Source: Granulicella sp. dw_53
GTDB lineage: Bacteria > Acidobacteriota > Terriglobia > Terriglobales > Acidobacteriaceae
Reading direction: 5' to 3'
DNA length: 64,000 nt
NCBI RefSeq assembly: GCF_018449545.1
Contig: NZ_JAAVUR010000006.1
Location: 124,001 to 188,000 of the forward strand
Both the position numbers and the translations under genes were made by a program. Shown piece by piece: positions 52,365 through 60,641 of this stretch (the stretch's first letter is position 1; each line of letters starts with the position of its first letter). The notes under the pieces are model-generated. The model searched no databases. It was not told where the DNA came from and worked only from the letters and a program-made list of their open reading frames with translations.

Positions 52365-53495
52365 TTAGACAGCGCTGGCCAGTTCCGTTCGTACGCGGCT
52401 CATCGTATCGAGATAGAACGCCAGGTTGTGGATGCTGTTCAAGACTGCAGATAGTGGCTCTCCGCTGGCGTACAAGTGGCGCAGGTAGGCTCGCGAGTAC
52501 CGTCGGCAGACCGGGCATGTGCATCCTGGGTCGATGGGTCCCTGGTCTTCCGCAAACTCAAGTTTCTTGATGTTGAGCCGTTGTACCTTGCCCGCCTCGT
52601 CGCGGATGAAGAGCAGGCCGTGGCGTCCGGCGCGTGTGGGGAGGACGCAGTCCATCATGTCGACGCCCATCCTGGCGTACTCTTCGATCTCGTCGGGGTA
52701 TCCGACGCCCATTACATAGCGTGGCTTGTCTTTGGGCAGATGCTCCAGCGTTCGAGCGATCATCTCGCGGGTGACTTCGCGTGGCTCGCCGACTGCCAGG
52801 CCGCCGATGGCGTAGCCGGGAAAGTCCATCTCGACCAGACGCTCGGCGCTCTCCTTGCGCAGGTCGGCGTACATGCCGCCTTGCACGATGCCGAAGAGGC
52901 TCTGGGTCTGGCCGCCGAAGGTCTCGAACCAGGGCACCTCGTGCTTGTGGGCCTGGAAGTGATCGTGGCTGCGCTGCGCCCAGGCGTGGGTGAGGCCCAT
53001 GCTCTCGCGTGTGCGCTCCCAGGTTGCGGGGGTCTCGACGCACTCGTCGAAGGCCATCATGACGTCCGCGCCGAGGGCGATCTGCACGTCCATGGAGTGC
53101 TCGGGCGAGAAGAAGTGCTTGCTGCCGTCGAGGTGCGAGCGGAACTCGACGCCGTCGGGGGTGATCTTCCTGAGCTTGCTCAGGCTGAAGACCTGGAAGC
53201 CGCCGGAGTCGGTCAGCATGGGCCGATTCCAGCTCATGAAGCGATGGACTCCGCCCATGCGGCGCACCAGCTCGTGCCCGGGCCGCAGGTAGAGGTGATA
53301 GGTGTTGGCGAGAATGATCTGCGCGCCGGCGGCGTCCGCGCCCAGGGTTTCGAGTACGCCTTGCTCCACGGCTTTGACGCTGGCCGCGGTGCCGACCGGC
53401 ATGAATACCGGTGTCTCCACGGCTCCGTGGGGTAGCAGCAATCTTGCGCGACGGCCTCCACCCTCCGCCGTTCCGTCTACTTCAAACTTAAGCAT
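52365..53495 (-). CDS. tgt: Queuine/preQ1 tRNA-ribosyltransferase
   Basis: Exchanges guanine-34 of GUN-anticodon tRNAs for preQ1 in queuosine synthesis. 376 residues, TIM barrel. General-acid Asp in MLTDSGGFQVFSL, nucleophile Asp in DMMDCVLPTRAGRHG, and the zinc site DPGCTCPVCRRYSRAYLRHLYASGEPLSA...NIHNLAFYLD. Also GGLAVGEPREVTREMIA and YVMGVGYPDEI. No queuosine operon neighbours (queA, queD) are visible. ATG at 53495. Divergent from the esterase. Confidence 0.96.
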   Translation of the reverse strand: MLKFEVDGTAEGGGRRARLLLPHGAVETPVFMPVGTAASVKAVEQGVLETLGADAAGAQIILANTYHLYLRPGHELVRRMGGVHRFMSWNRPMLTDSGGFQVFSLSKLRKITPDGVEFRSHLDGSKHFFSPEHSMDVQIALGADVMMAFDECVETPATWERTRESMGLTHAWAQRSHDHFQAHKHEVPWFETFGGQTQSLFGIVQGGMYADLRKESAERLVEMDFPGYAIGGLAVGEPREVTREMIARTLEHLPKDKPRYVMGVGYPDEIEEYARMGVDMMDCVLPTRAGRHGLLFIRDEAGKVQRLNIKKLEFAEDQGPIDPGCTCPVCRRYSRAYLRHLYASGEPLSAVLNSIHNLAFYLDTMSRVRTELASAV

Positions 53496-53559
53496 TCTTC
53501 AAATTGTAGAAGCTATCTCGTAGCCCGTTTCGATATCACGCGATATAGTCAGATTCGTC

Positions 53560-54609
53560 ATGAAGAAGACCTTTCTGCTCGCGCTCTGCCTCGTCCTGCC
53601 CGCCGCCCAGAACCTGACCGCCCAGACCCCTGCGCCAAAGGCCAGCCCGCAGGCCGAGCTTACGGCGGACTCGCTGCAGCATCCTGGTGTGCCGGCGGGG
53701 ACGCTCTCGCCCAAGCTCAGCCATACCAGCCGTATCTACGACGGCATGCAGTCGGACTACTGGATCTATGTGCCTGCGCAGTACGATCCCAAGACTCCAG
53801 CGGCCCTGATGGTCTTTCAGGACGGCTCCGGATATCTTGACCGCACCACCAGTACGCATCCTGCGCTGAATGTGATCGACAACCTGATTGCGCAGCATAA
53901 GATTCCGGTGATGATCGCTGTCTTCGTCAATCCTGGGGATATCTCTGGCGCGCCGAACACGCCCACGGGGCGCTTCGTCGAGGCGTACAGCAAGAAGTGG
54001 TCGCGCACGGTGAAGGACTCCATGCGCTCGACCGAGTACGACACGGTGTCGGACCGCTACGCGCGGTTTCTGCGCGATGAGCTGCTGCCTGAGGTTGCGT
54101 CGCACTACAACCTGCGCAAGGACGCCTACAGCCGGGCTATTACGGGGTCTTCTTCTGGGGGGATTTGTTCGTTCAATGCGGCGTGGCAGATGCCGGATCA
54201 GTTCAGCCGGGTGATCTCGTGGATCGGCAGCTTTACGAGCATTCAGTGGCATGAGGACCCGGGCGTTCCGGATGGTGGCCAGGACTATCCAGAGAAGATT
54301 TTGCATGAGGCTCATCGCAATCTGCGGGTCTGGATCGAGGACGGGAGTGGGGATCAGGAGAACGACCGCTATGGCTCGTGGCCTCTGGCGAACCTGCGCA
54401 TGGCGAATGCTCTGAAGCTGAAGTCGTATGATTTTCGCTTCAGCTTCGGGACCGGTCCGCACAGCCAGGTTCATGGCGGGGCGGAGTTCCCCGAGGAGAT
54501 GACGTGGCTGTGGCGCGACTATGACCCGGCGTTGACCAGCCAGACCTACACCCAGGATCCAGCCGAGGCTGCCCGGCTGCCGTTCCGGGTCTCGATCTCG
54601 AATCGATAA
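53560..54609 (+). CDS. Exported esterase, enterochelin-esterase/Fes-like alpha/beta hydrolase
   Basis: 349 residues. Signal peptide (FLLALCLVLPAAQNLTAQ), then an alpha/beta hydrolase with the nucleophile elbow ITGSSSGGICS (Ser), preceded by LMVFQDGSGYL and PVMIAVFVNPGD, and followed by the His end TGPHSQVHGG. The form RIYDGMQSDYWIYVPAQYD is typical of the esterase D/Fes group (PF00756). Substrate could be a siderophore, feruloyl or acetyl ester; not resolvable. Divergent from tgt. Confidence 0.88.
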   Translation: MKKTFLLALCLVLPAAQNLTAQTPAPKASPQAELTADSLQHPGVPAGTLSPKLSHTSRIYDGMQSDYWIYVPAQYDPKTPAALMVFQDGSGYLDRTTSTHPALNVIDNLIAQHKIPVMIAVFVNPGDISGAPNTPTGRFVEAYSKKWSRTVKDSMRSTEYDTVSDRYARFLRDELLPEVASHYNLRKDAYSRAITGSSSGGICSFNAAWQMPDQFSRVISWIGSFTSIQWHEDPGVPDGGQDYPEKILHEAHRNLRVWIEDGSGDQENDRYGSWPLANLRMANALKLKSYDFRFSFGTGPHSQVHGGAEFPEEMTWLWRDYDPALTSQTYTQDPAEAARLPFRVSISNR

Positions 54610-54797
54610 CGGCGGTGCGGGGTGGGATTGTGGCTGATTTTTTCTGTTTTCCAGAGATGCATGAACACAATCCACCATATCTTTTGTAAACAACAATTCA
54701 TCGATACTTAAATTCCGATTCATCCCTCAGTCTTTTATCGGGCTTAAATATTTTAAGAGATATCAAATATCTCCCCGCCGTTGAGGTAACCATCGAA

Positions 54798-56483
54798 ATG
54801 TTTCGGAAACTCCTTGCCCTGTCTCTCACCTCCTCCCTGGTTCTAAGCGGCTGTAGCTCCGGTGTCAGCAGCAATCCCCCGGGTAATGGGAATGGCAACT
54901 CCACGCCCACCGCGACCCCTACTACCGCTTCCGCAGCTATCAAGCATGTCGTGGTTATCTTCGGTGAGAATGTCTCCTTCGATCACTACTTCGGCAGCTA
55001 TCCGAATGCCCTCAACCTGCCAGGCGAGACGAAGTTTACGGCTGCTACAGGCACTCCTGTTCCGAACAACTACGTCAGCAACCCCGGCCTGCTGACCAAC
55101 AATCCGAACATGAACGGCCAGAATGCGGCGGGTGCGGCCAACCCTTACCGGCTCTCTCCAGCGCAGGCGCTCACCGCCGATCAGGACCACGGCTACACCG
55201 ACGAGCAGGGAGCCTTCAACAACGGCAAGATGGACCTCTTCCCGCTCTCGGTCGGCTCGGCTGACACTGCGGCACTGGCGGTCTCGAGCGGGGCTTCGGC
55301 GGTCTCTTCGACCAAGGGTTTGACCATGGGCTACTACGACGGCAACACCGTCACCGCCTACTGGAACTATGCCCAGCGCTATGCGATGAGCGACCACTCC
55401 TTCAACACCACCTTTGGGCCTTCTACTCCTGGTGCGATCAACCTGATTTCGGGACAGACCAATGGGATCGTCGCTGCCAACACCATCGGCCTGGGCTCCT
55501 CGGCGGTCGCAGACGGCAATGGTGGTATGACGCTCATCTCGGACGGCGATCCTTATGGCGATGTTTGCTCTTCCACCAGCAAGTATCTGCAGATGGCGGG
55601 CAAGAACGTCGGCGACCTTCTGAACGATGCCAAGGTGAGCTGGGGATGGTTTGAGGGTGGCTTCGATCTCTCCATCACCAACCCGAACGGGACGACGAAC
55701 TGCAAGCGCTCGACCGTGCTGTCTGTCTCGGGGCAGACCGGTGCTGTTCCGGACTACGTTCCTCACCATCAGCCCTTCCAGTACTACGCGAGCACCGCGA
55801 ATCCGACGCATGCAAGGCCCAGCTCGGTCGCGGCGATTGGGACGACGGACGCCGCCAACCACCAGTACGATATGCATGACTTCACGGACGCGCTTGCCGC
55901 TGGCAACCTGCCTGCCGTCAGCTTCCTGAAGGCTCCTGCTTTTCAGGATGGTCATGCTGCGAACTCCGACCCGATTGACGAAGGAACCTTCGTTGCCACG
56001 ACGATCAATGCTTTGCAGAAGTCTTCCTTCTGGTCCAGCACCGCGGTCATCATTGCTTACGACGACTCGGACGGCTGGTATGACCATGTGATAAACCTGG
56101 TCAACGGCTCGGCCACAACCTCCGACAAACTCAACGGGGCCGGCATCTGCCTTAGTGCCACCGCAGCCAGCAGCGCCCTCCCCGGCGTCGACGGCAAGCC
56201 TCACGCGCAGGGGCGATGCGGCTACGGTCCTCGTCTTCCGCTTCTGGTCGTCTCCTCGTGGGCCAAGAAGAACTATATCGACTCCACCGTCACCGACCAA
56301 AGCTCGGTGCTGAAGTTCATCGAGGACACCTTCCTCAGTGGTCAACGCATCGGTCAGGGCTCGTTCGACAGCAGCGCCGGATCGTTGAACAACATGTTCG
56401 ACTTCAGCAACGGCGCAGCCGCACCCAACGCAACTCCGTTGATCCTCAACACCGCCACCGGCGCGGTTACGAGCGGCAACTAA
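54798..56483 (+). CDS. Phosphoesterase-family (phospholipase C/acid phosphatase-like) lipoprotein
   Basis: 561 residues. Lipobox VLSGCSSG, low-complexity Gly/Asn/Thr linker, then the phosphoesterase fold: IKHVVVIFGENVSFDHYFGSYPNALN (first metal site Glu-Asn and nucleophile region), MGYYDGNTVTAYWNYAQRYAMSDHSFNTTFGPSTPGAINLISGQ, VSWGWFEGG, and FWSSTAVIIAYDDSDGWYDHV (second metal site). Related to Burkholderia/Pseudomonas non-haemolytic PLC and acid phosphatases. Outer-membrane or periplasmic; the substrate could be phospholipid or phytate-like esters. Followed by a 14-bp hairpin terminator. Confidence 0.9.
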   Translation: MFRKLLALSLTSSLVLSGCSSGVSSNPPGNGNGNSTPTATPTTASAAIKHVVVIFGENVSFDHYFGSYPNALNLPGETKFTAATGTPVPNNYVSNPGLLTNNPNMNGQNAAGAANPYRLSPAQALTADQDHGYTDEQGAFNNGKMDLFPLSVGSADTAALAVSSGASAVSSTKGLTMGYYDGNTVTAYWNYAQRYAMSDHSFNTTFGPSTPGAINLISGQTNGIVAANTIGLGSSAVADGNGGMTLISDGDPYGDVCSSTSKYLQMAGKNVGDLLNDAKVSWGWFEGGFDLSITNPNGTTNCKRSTVLSVSGQTGAVPDYVPHHQPFQYYASTANPTHARPSSVAAIGTTDAANHQYDMHDFTDALAAGNLPAVSFLKAPAFQDGHAANSDPIDEGTFVATTINALQKSSFWSSTAVIIAYDDSDGWYDHVINLVNGSATTSDKLNGAGICLSATAASSALPGVDGKPHAQGRCGYGPRLPLLVVSSWAKKNYIDSTVTDQSSVLKFIEDTFLSGQRIGQGSFDSSAGSLNNMFDFSNGAAAPNATPLILNTATGAVTSGN

Positions 56484-56531
56484 ACTCCGGCCATCCCCGA
56501 TGGCCTTCACCCGTACGGTCGCACTTCACAG

Positions 56532-56578
56532 GCACGCATCTTTCGAATCTCGCGGTTCAAGTTCCGAAAGATGCGTGC
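56532..56578 (+). terminator. Terminator after the phosphoesterase gene
   Basis: Perfect 14-bp inverted repeat GCACGCATCTTTCG/CGAAAGATGCGTGC with a 19-base loop, followed by TTATTTCTTTT. It begins 49 bases past the stop. An in-frame ATG (56571) of the next ORF lies inside the right arm, which argues against that ATG being its start. Confidence 0.8.
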
Positions 56579-56627
56579 TTATTTCTTTTGCGTCGCATGC
56601 CTTCGCAGCGATGCTGGAGCACATTCT

Positions 56628-58256
56628 TTGTCCCCCTCCCGCCGTAGATTTCTTCAGCAAGCCACCGCAGTGGGCCTCTTCTATCGCTCCTCGACTGCCT
56701 TCTCCCAGAAGATGGCGTCGATGCAGATGGGGCAGCGTCCGGCTCAGGGGCCAACTGCCCGTCCCAATGCGCCTGGAAGCAAAGCTCCGATGCTGCAGGC
56801 CCGCGAGCTTCCCTCCTTCGTCGATCCCCTGCCCTTGCCGGCGATTGCGCGTCCTCACCTTCAAGATGGAAGACAGACCCTCACCCTCTCCATGCAGGAG
56901 ATTCACGCCAAGGTGCATCGCGACGTTCCACCCACGCGCATGTGGAGCTACGGACCTGGCGCGCTGGCTCCTCTGATCGAGGCGCGCTCAGGCGAAGCCC
57001 TTACAGTGCGCTGGACCAACGACCTTCCCATCCGGCACTTCCTTCCTATCGACCACTCGCTCCACGGCTGCGGAAGCGACGTCCCCGAGGTTCGCGCAAT
57101 CGCTCATCTGCACGGCGCGAAGGTTCCGTCCCAGGACGACGGCTATCCCGAGGATTGGTTCGCGACCGGCCACAGCCGCACCTGCCACTACCCGCTGCAG
57201 CAGGACGCCGCGACCCTCTGGTATCACGACCACGCGATGGGTCTCAATCGGCTGAATACTTATGCCGGACTCTTCGGCATGTTCCTTCTGCGCGATAAGG
57301 TGGAGGAAGATCTCAACCTTCCCAGCGGAAGGTACGAGCTGCCGCTCCTGCTCTACGACCGCGACTTCACCGCCGATGGTCAGCTCTTCTACGACACCTC
57401 CGGCGATCCGGAGCATCCGTGGATTCCCGAGTTCAGCGCCGATGCTCTGCTGGTCAACGGCAAGATCCGTCCGTACTTCGAGGCCGAGCCGCGAGTCTAC
57501 CGGCTGCGCGTCGTCAACGTGGCTAATAGCCGCTTCTTCAATCTGTCCCTCTCCAACGATCAGCCTTTTATCCAGATCGGCAGCGACCAGGGCCTGCTCG
57601 CCGCGCCGGTCGAGCTGAAGCATGTCTCTCTGGCTCCGGCGGAGCGGGCGGATCTGCTGATCGATCTCAGCCACGCTGCCGGACAGACGCTCACGCTGCG
57701 CACCGGAGCGGAGGATCTGCTGCAGCTTCGGGTGGCATCGCAGGCTGCCATCAACGCTCCGGCGTTGTTCATTCCTCGCACGCTACGCCCTGTTCTGCGC
57801 ACGCCGGAGTCAGCCGCGATCACGACCCGCGCTATCACGCTCCACGAGTACAAGGACGACTACGCGAGATCGATGGTGATGCTGCTGAACCGCAAGCACT
57901 GGCACGAGCCCGTCACCGAGCGGCCCAAGCTCAACTCCACCGAGATATGGGAGTTCGTCAACCTCACCGAAGACACCCACCCCATGCATCTTCACCTGGT
58001 GCGCTTTCAGATTCTCGACCGGCGTCCCTTCGACACTACCGACTATCTGCTCAACAGGAAGCTCCGCTTCACGGCCGAGGCTGTTCCGCCCCCGCCCAAC
58101 GAACTCGGCTGGAAGGACACCGTTCAATGCCCTGGCGGTATGATCACCCGCATCATCGTTCGCTTCGAGGGCTATGCCGGAAAGTATCTCTATCACTGCC
58201 ACATCCTCGAGCATGAGGCCAACGACATGATGCGGCCCTTCGAGGTTATTGCTTGA
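56628..58256 (+). CDS. Multicopper oxidase, CotA/bilirubin-oxidase-like, Tat-exported
   Basis: About 542 residues. Tat signal SPSRRRFLQQATAVGLFY, then three cupredoxin domains with the four copper-ligand motifs: HLHGAKV (~159), WYHDHAMG (~199), HPMHLHL (~451) and HCHILEHE (~523). The lone Met after the last motif (NDMMRPF) fits a type 1 copper axial ligand. Oxidises phenols, metals or bilirubin-like compounds with O2. The start is the TTG at 56628, with GGAG seven bases upstream; the upstream ATG at 56571 lies inside the preceding terminator. Followed by its own terminator. Confidence 0.9.
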   Translation: MSPSRRRFLQQATAVGLFYRSSTAFSQKMASMQMGQRPAQGPTARPNAPGSKAPMLQARELPSFVDPLPLPAIARPHLQDGRQTLTLSMQEIHAKVHRDVPPTRMWSYGPGALAPLIEARSGEALTVRWTNDLPIRHFLPIDHSLHGCGSDVPEVRAIAHLHGAKVPSQDDGYPEDWFATGHSRTCHYPLQQDAATLWYHDHAMGLNRLNTYAGLFGMFLLRDKVEEDLNLPSGRYELPLLLYDRDFTADGQLFYDTSGDPEHPWIPEFSADALLVNGKIRPYFEAEPRVYRLRVVNVANSRFFNLSLSNDQPFIQIGSDQGLLAAPVELKHVSLAPAERADLLIDLSHAAGQTLTLRTGAEDLLQLRVASQAAINAPALFIPRTLRPVLRTPESAAITTRAITLHEYKDDYARSMVMLLNRKHWHEPVTERPKLNSTEIWEFVNLTEDTHPMHLHLVRFQILDRRPFDTTDYLLNRKLRFTAEAVPPPPNELGWKDTVQCPGGMITRIIVRFEGYAGKYLYHCHILEHEANDMMRPFEVIA

Positions 58257-58276
58257 GGCCAGCGTGGCTTAAATAA

Positions 58277-58305
58277 AGAGGAGGAGCGCTGGCCGCTCCT
58301 CCTCT
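58277..58305 (+). terminator. Terminator after the multicopper oxidase
   Basis: Perfect 12-bp repeat AGAGGAGGAGCG/CGCTCCTCCTCT around a five-base CTGGC loop, then TCTGTTT. 20 bases past the stop and 30 bases before the convergent SDR. Confidence 0.82.
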
Positions 58306-58334
58306 TCTGTTTCAATTCGTCTTCAGAACAAGTT

Positions 58335-59087
58335 TTACTGACGCTTTCCACCCGCCACGACCACGACCTGTCCTGTCACCCAGCCCGCATCGGGCGAAGC
58401 GAAGAACACGGCTGCTGTGGCGATGTCGTTGGGCTGCCCGATGCGTCCGAGCGGCGTCGTCGCCTCCACGCTTCTGCGGAAGTCGCTGTCTGCGATCCCG
58501 CCGGTGTGCAATCCTTCAGTCTCGATCATGCCGGGATTCAGAGAGTTCACGCGGATCTTCTTCGGTCCCAGCTCCTGCGACAATGAGACCGTGATCGCAT
58601 CCACAGCCGCCTTGGTCGCGCTGTACACCGACGCCTGGGCAGACGCCATTGGACCTACGATCGAGCTGATGTTGATGACCGATCCGCCCTCTGGTCCCAT
58701 CAGCTTTACGCCCTCCTGGGTCGCCAGTAACAGGCCCAGAACGTTCAGGTCGAACTGCTTATGGAAGTGCTGCGAAGTGATGGACTCCAGCGGCAGGAAC
58801 TCGTAGATTCCCGCGTTGTTGACCAGGATGTCCAACCTGCCGTAGACCTTCTTGGTCTCGGCGAAGAGGTTCGTCACATCTTCCAGCTTCGATACATCGC
58901 CATGCACGGCAATTGCTTTGCCGCCCTTGGCCGTAATGTGCGCGACGACTACGTCCGCGCCCGCCTTGCTGCTCGCATAGTTCACAACTACAGATGCTCC
59001 CGCGGCCGCCAGGTGCTCTGCAATCGATGCGCCAATACCTTTTGACGCTCCCGTTACCACTGCAACCTTGCCTGTTAACGTACCCAT
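58335..59087 (-). CDS. Short-chain dehydrogenase/reductase (3-oxoacyl-ACP reductase-like)
   Basis: About 250 residues with classical motifs: TGASKGIG, NNAGIYE, INISSIVG, YSATKAAVDAIT and NSLNPGMIETEGLHT. The strand end NYASSKAG suggests NADPH (inference). The start at 59087 has GAGG and GAGAG upstream; an upstream ATG at 59111 is not needed. Resembles glucose/3-oxoacyl-ACP reductases; substrate unknown. On the same strand as an upstream ArsR gene, which may regulate it. Confidence 0.9.
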   Translation of the reverse strand: MGTLTGKVAVVTGASKGIGASIAEHLAAAGASVVVNYASSKAGADVVVAHITAKGGKAIAVHGDVSKLEDVTNLFAETKKVYGRLDILVNNAGIYEFLPLESITSQHFHKQFDLNVLGLLLATQEGVKLMGPEGGSVINISSIVGPMASAQASVYSATKAAVDAITVSLSQELGPKKIRVNSLNPGMIETEGLHTGGIADSDFRRSVEATTPLGRIGQPNDIATAAVFFASPDAGWVTGQVVVVAGGKRQ

Positions 59088-59220
59088 CTCTCGTCCTCTG
59101 TCATCGCACATCTTGTTCGATGTTTCGATAAGTATCTAAATAGCAGATGAGGAGGTCTAATAAACGATTCAACAAGAATGCGTTGCAACTTCGCCCTTCG
59201 CCAAGGAAGAGGCGGAGGGG

Positions 59221-59250
59221 CAGGACGAAGCTAATGCAAGCTTCGTCCTG
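59221..59250. terminator. Hairpin between the ArsR and SDR genes
   Basis: Perfect 12-bp inverted repeat CAGGACGAAGCT/AGCTTCGTCCTG with AATGCA loop, 103 bases past the arsR stop (minus strand) and upstream of the SDR. The T-rich side faces plus (TCAGTCTTTATC). It separates the two minus-strand genes, so they need not be one operon. The rest of this 265-bp gap holds no gene. Confidence 0.6.
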
Positions 59251-59352
59251 TCAGTCTTTATCTGTCAGATCCCGTTGTGGTCTTTATTTAAAAGACGGGT
59301 CATCGTCATTCGTATAGGTCAGCGCGAAGCCGCCTCTGCCGGGTTGGAGATT

Positions 59353-59670
59353 CTACGAGGCGACGGGCGTCACAAACTCGCATTCAGTGAGTAGAAGCCT
59401 AAGCTCCGCAAGATATCCCTGCCATACCTGCTTGCGGAACTTGGCATCCATGAACTTTCCTCGCCGCTCTGTATCGATCAGACCTGCGGACTCGAGCTCC
59501 TTCAGGTGATGCGACAACGTCGCCGCCGAGATCGGAAACTGCGTTCGCAGATCCGAGCAAGCCATACAGTCTGTTCTTGCAATATGCCGCAGGATTTGGA
59601 ATCTTCTCGGCTCGCCGATCGCCTTGCTGATTGCCCTGAACTCCCGCTCCGTCATCTCCGCCATAGTCAT
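59353..59670 (-). CDS. ArsR-family transcriptional regulator
   Basis: 105-residue winged helix: FRAISKAIGEPRRFQILRHIARTDCMACSDLRTQFPISAATLSHHLKELESAGLIDTERRGKFMDAKFRKQVWQGYLAEL. The Cys pair TDCMACSD at the end of the third helix region could bind a metal or sense oxidants, like CXC motifs of some ArsR proteins, but this is unproven. Start at 59670 or 59664 (both ATG near GGGAG). It lies just downstream of an unknown exported protein gene. Confidence 0.88.
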   Translation of the reverse strand: MTMAEMTEREFRAISKAIGEPRRFQILRHIARTDCMACSDLRTQFPISAATLSHHLKELESAGLIDTERRGKFMDAKFRKQVWQGYLAELRLLLTECEFVTPVAS

Positions 59671-59681
59671 CTACTCCCAAT

Positions 59682-60554
59682 TTACCGTTGAAGCATTGCG
59701 GCCGCCTGAGCCACAGTCATCTCCATCGGGACTGGTACAAACTCAGTATGCTCCGCATGCGCCTTCTTCCCGATTGCCTTGAAGAAGATCGCGTGCCCAT
59801 TGATATCTGTATCCAACACGGCGGTCTTCCATTCATTCCCTGGAACCGGCTCTCGTGTGGTCGAAAAGTTGCTGCCCGCCTTGATCGTCGCAAGCAATCC
59901 GAAGCCGAGATTTACGTCCGCCGGCAGCCGTCCTTCCAGGCGACGGAGCCGTAATGTCTTTGTATCCACCAACATGGTTCCGACCATTCCGTGGAGCACC
60001 CGTTCTTCCAAGGACTGAGGTGCATATCCGGGGTCGGGTTTGAAATTAATTCTCATAAAATCACCCTCCCGGTGCATCCCGTCGAAGAGAAACGCCTTCG
60101 AGAGCAGCCCGAGCATCTCCTTGGCGTGCTGCTCGTCGTTCTTTAGCGCCTCCGAGCGCTTCCGAAAGCCCTCGGGGTCGCTGGCGATGTCTGCCAGCCG
60201 CGCCTGCTCTGCCTGCGCCCGCTGTCCGGTGAGGACGTGACCGTCCTCCGCGACCAGACGCCGCATGCGGCCCACACTTGTCTCCACGACGCGCTCGGTC
60301 CACTCTCGGCCACCGGTGCGCTCCGACCGCTCCTTCGAGAGGTAGACGTAGCGGCCCTTGCGTAGCGCCTCCGCATCCTCTACCGCCAGCATGCGCTGCA
60401 CTACCTCCTTGGCCGACGCATTGGGCGCCATATCCCCGCGCAGCCGTCCGCCGGAGAACGCGGCCATTATGCAAAGCCCTAGACTGACTCGACGCCTGAT
60501 TCGATGCCGAAATCTCCCTGGCTGTGCCAATCCAACTCCCTTGGTCTGCGGCAT
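59682..60554 (-). CDS. Protein of unknown function, probably exported
   Basis: 290 residues from the first start. The N-terminus (RRRVSLGLCIMAAFSGGRLRG) is a plausible but atypical signal sequence; a shorter start may be used. The body has AKEVVQRMLAVEDAEALRKGRYVYLSKERSERTGGREWTERVVETSVGRMRRLVAEDG, a Gln/Ala/Arg-rich helical stretch, then FDGMHREGDFMRINFKPDPGYAPQSLEERVLHGMVGTMLVDTKTLRLRRLEGRLPADVNLGFGLLATIKAGSNF. The end resembles lipoprotein-carrier or outer-membrane-sorting sheets, but I do not name a family. It is 87 bp downstream of the TPR gene on the same strand. Confidence 0.7.
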   Translation of the reverse strand: MPQTKGVGLAQPGRFRHRIRRRVSLGLCIMAAFSGGRLRGDMAPNASAKEVVQRMLAVEDAEALRKGRYVYLSKERSERTGGREWTERVVETSVGRMRRLVAEDGHVLTGQRAQAEQARLADIASDPEGFRKRSEALKNDEQHAKEMLGLLSKAFLFDGMHREGDFMRINFKPDPGYAPQSLEERVLHGMVGTMLVDTKTLRLRRLEGRLPADVNLGFGLLATIKAGSNFSTTREPVPGNEWKTAVLDTDINGHAIFFKAIGKKAHAEHTEFVPVPMEMTVAQAAAMLQR

Positions 60555-60641
60555 TCTGTACGCCCTTCTGTTCCGGCGATCAACGTTCTTAAGATGCAGT
60601 ACAGCGATTTCAAGTGCTCAGCGGGAAAGGAATACGCCCCG

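Noticed and set aside
54843..56510. 555-codon minus-strand frame antisense to the phosphoesterase gene
   Set aside because: Same reason: mirror of a GC-rich gene, no motif on that strand.
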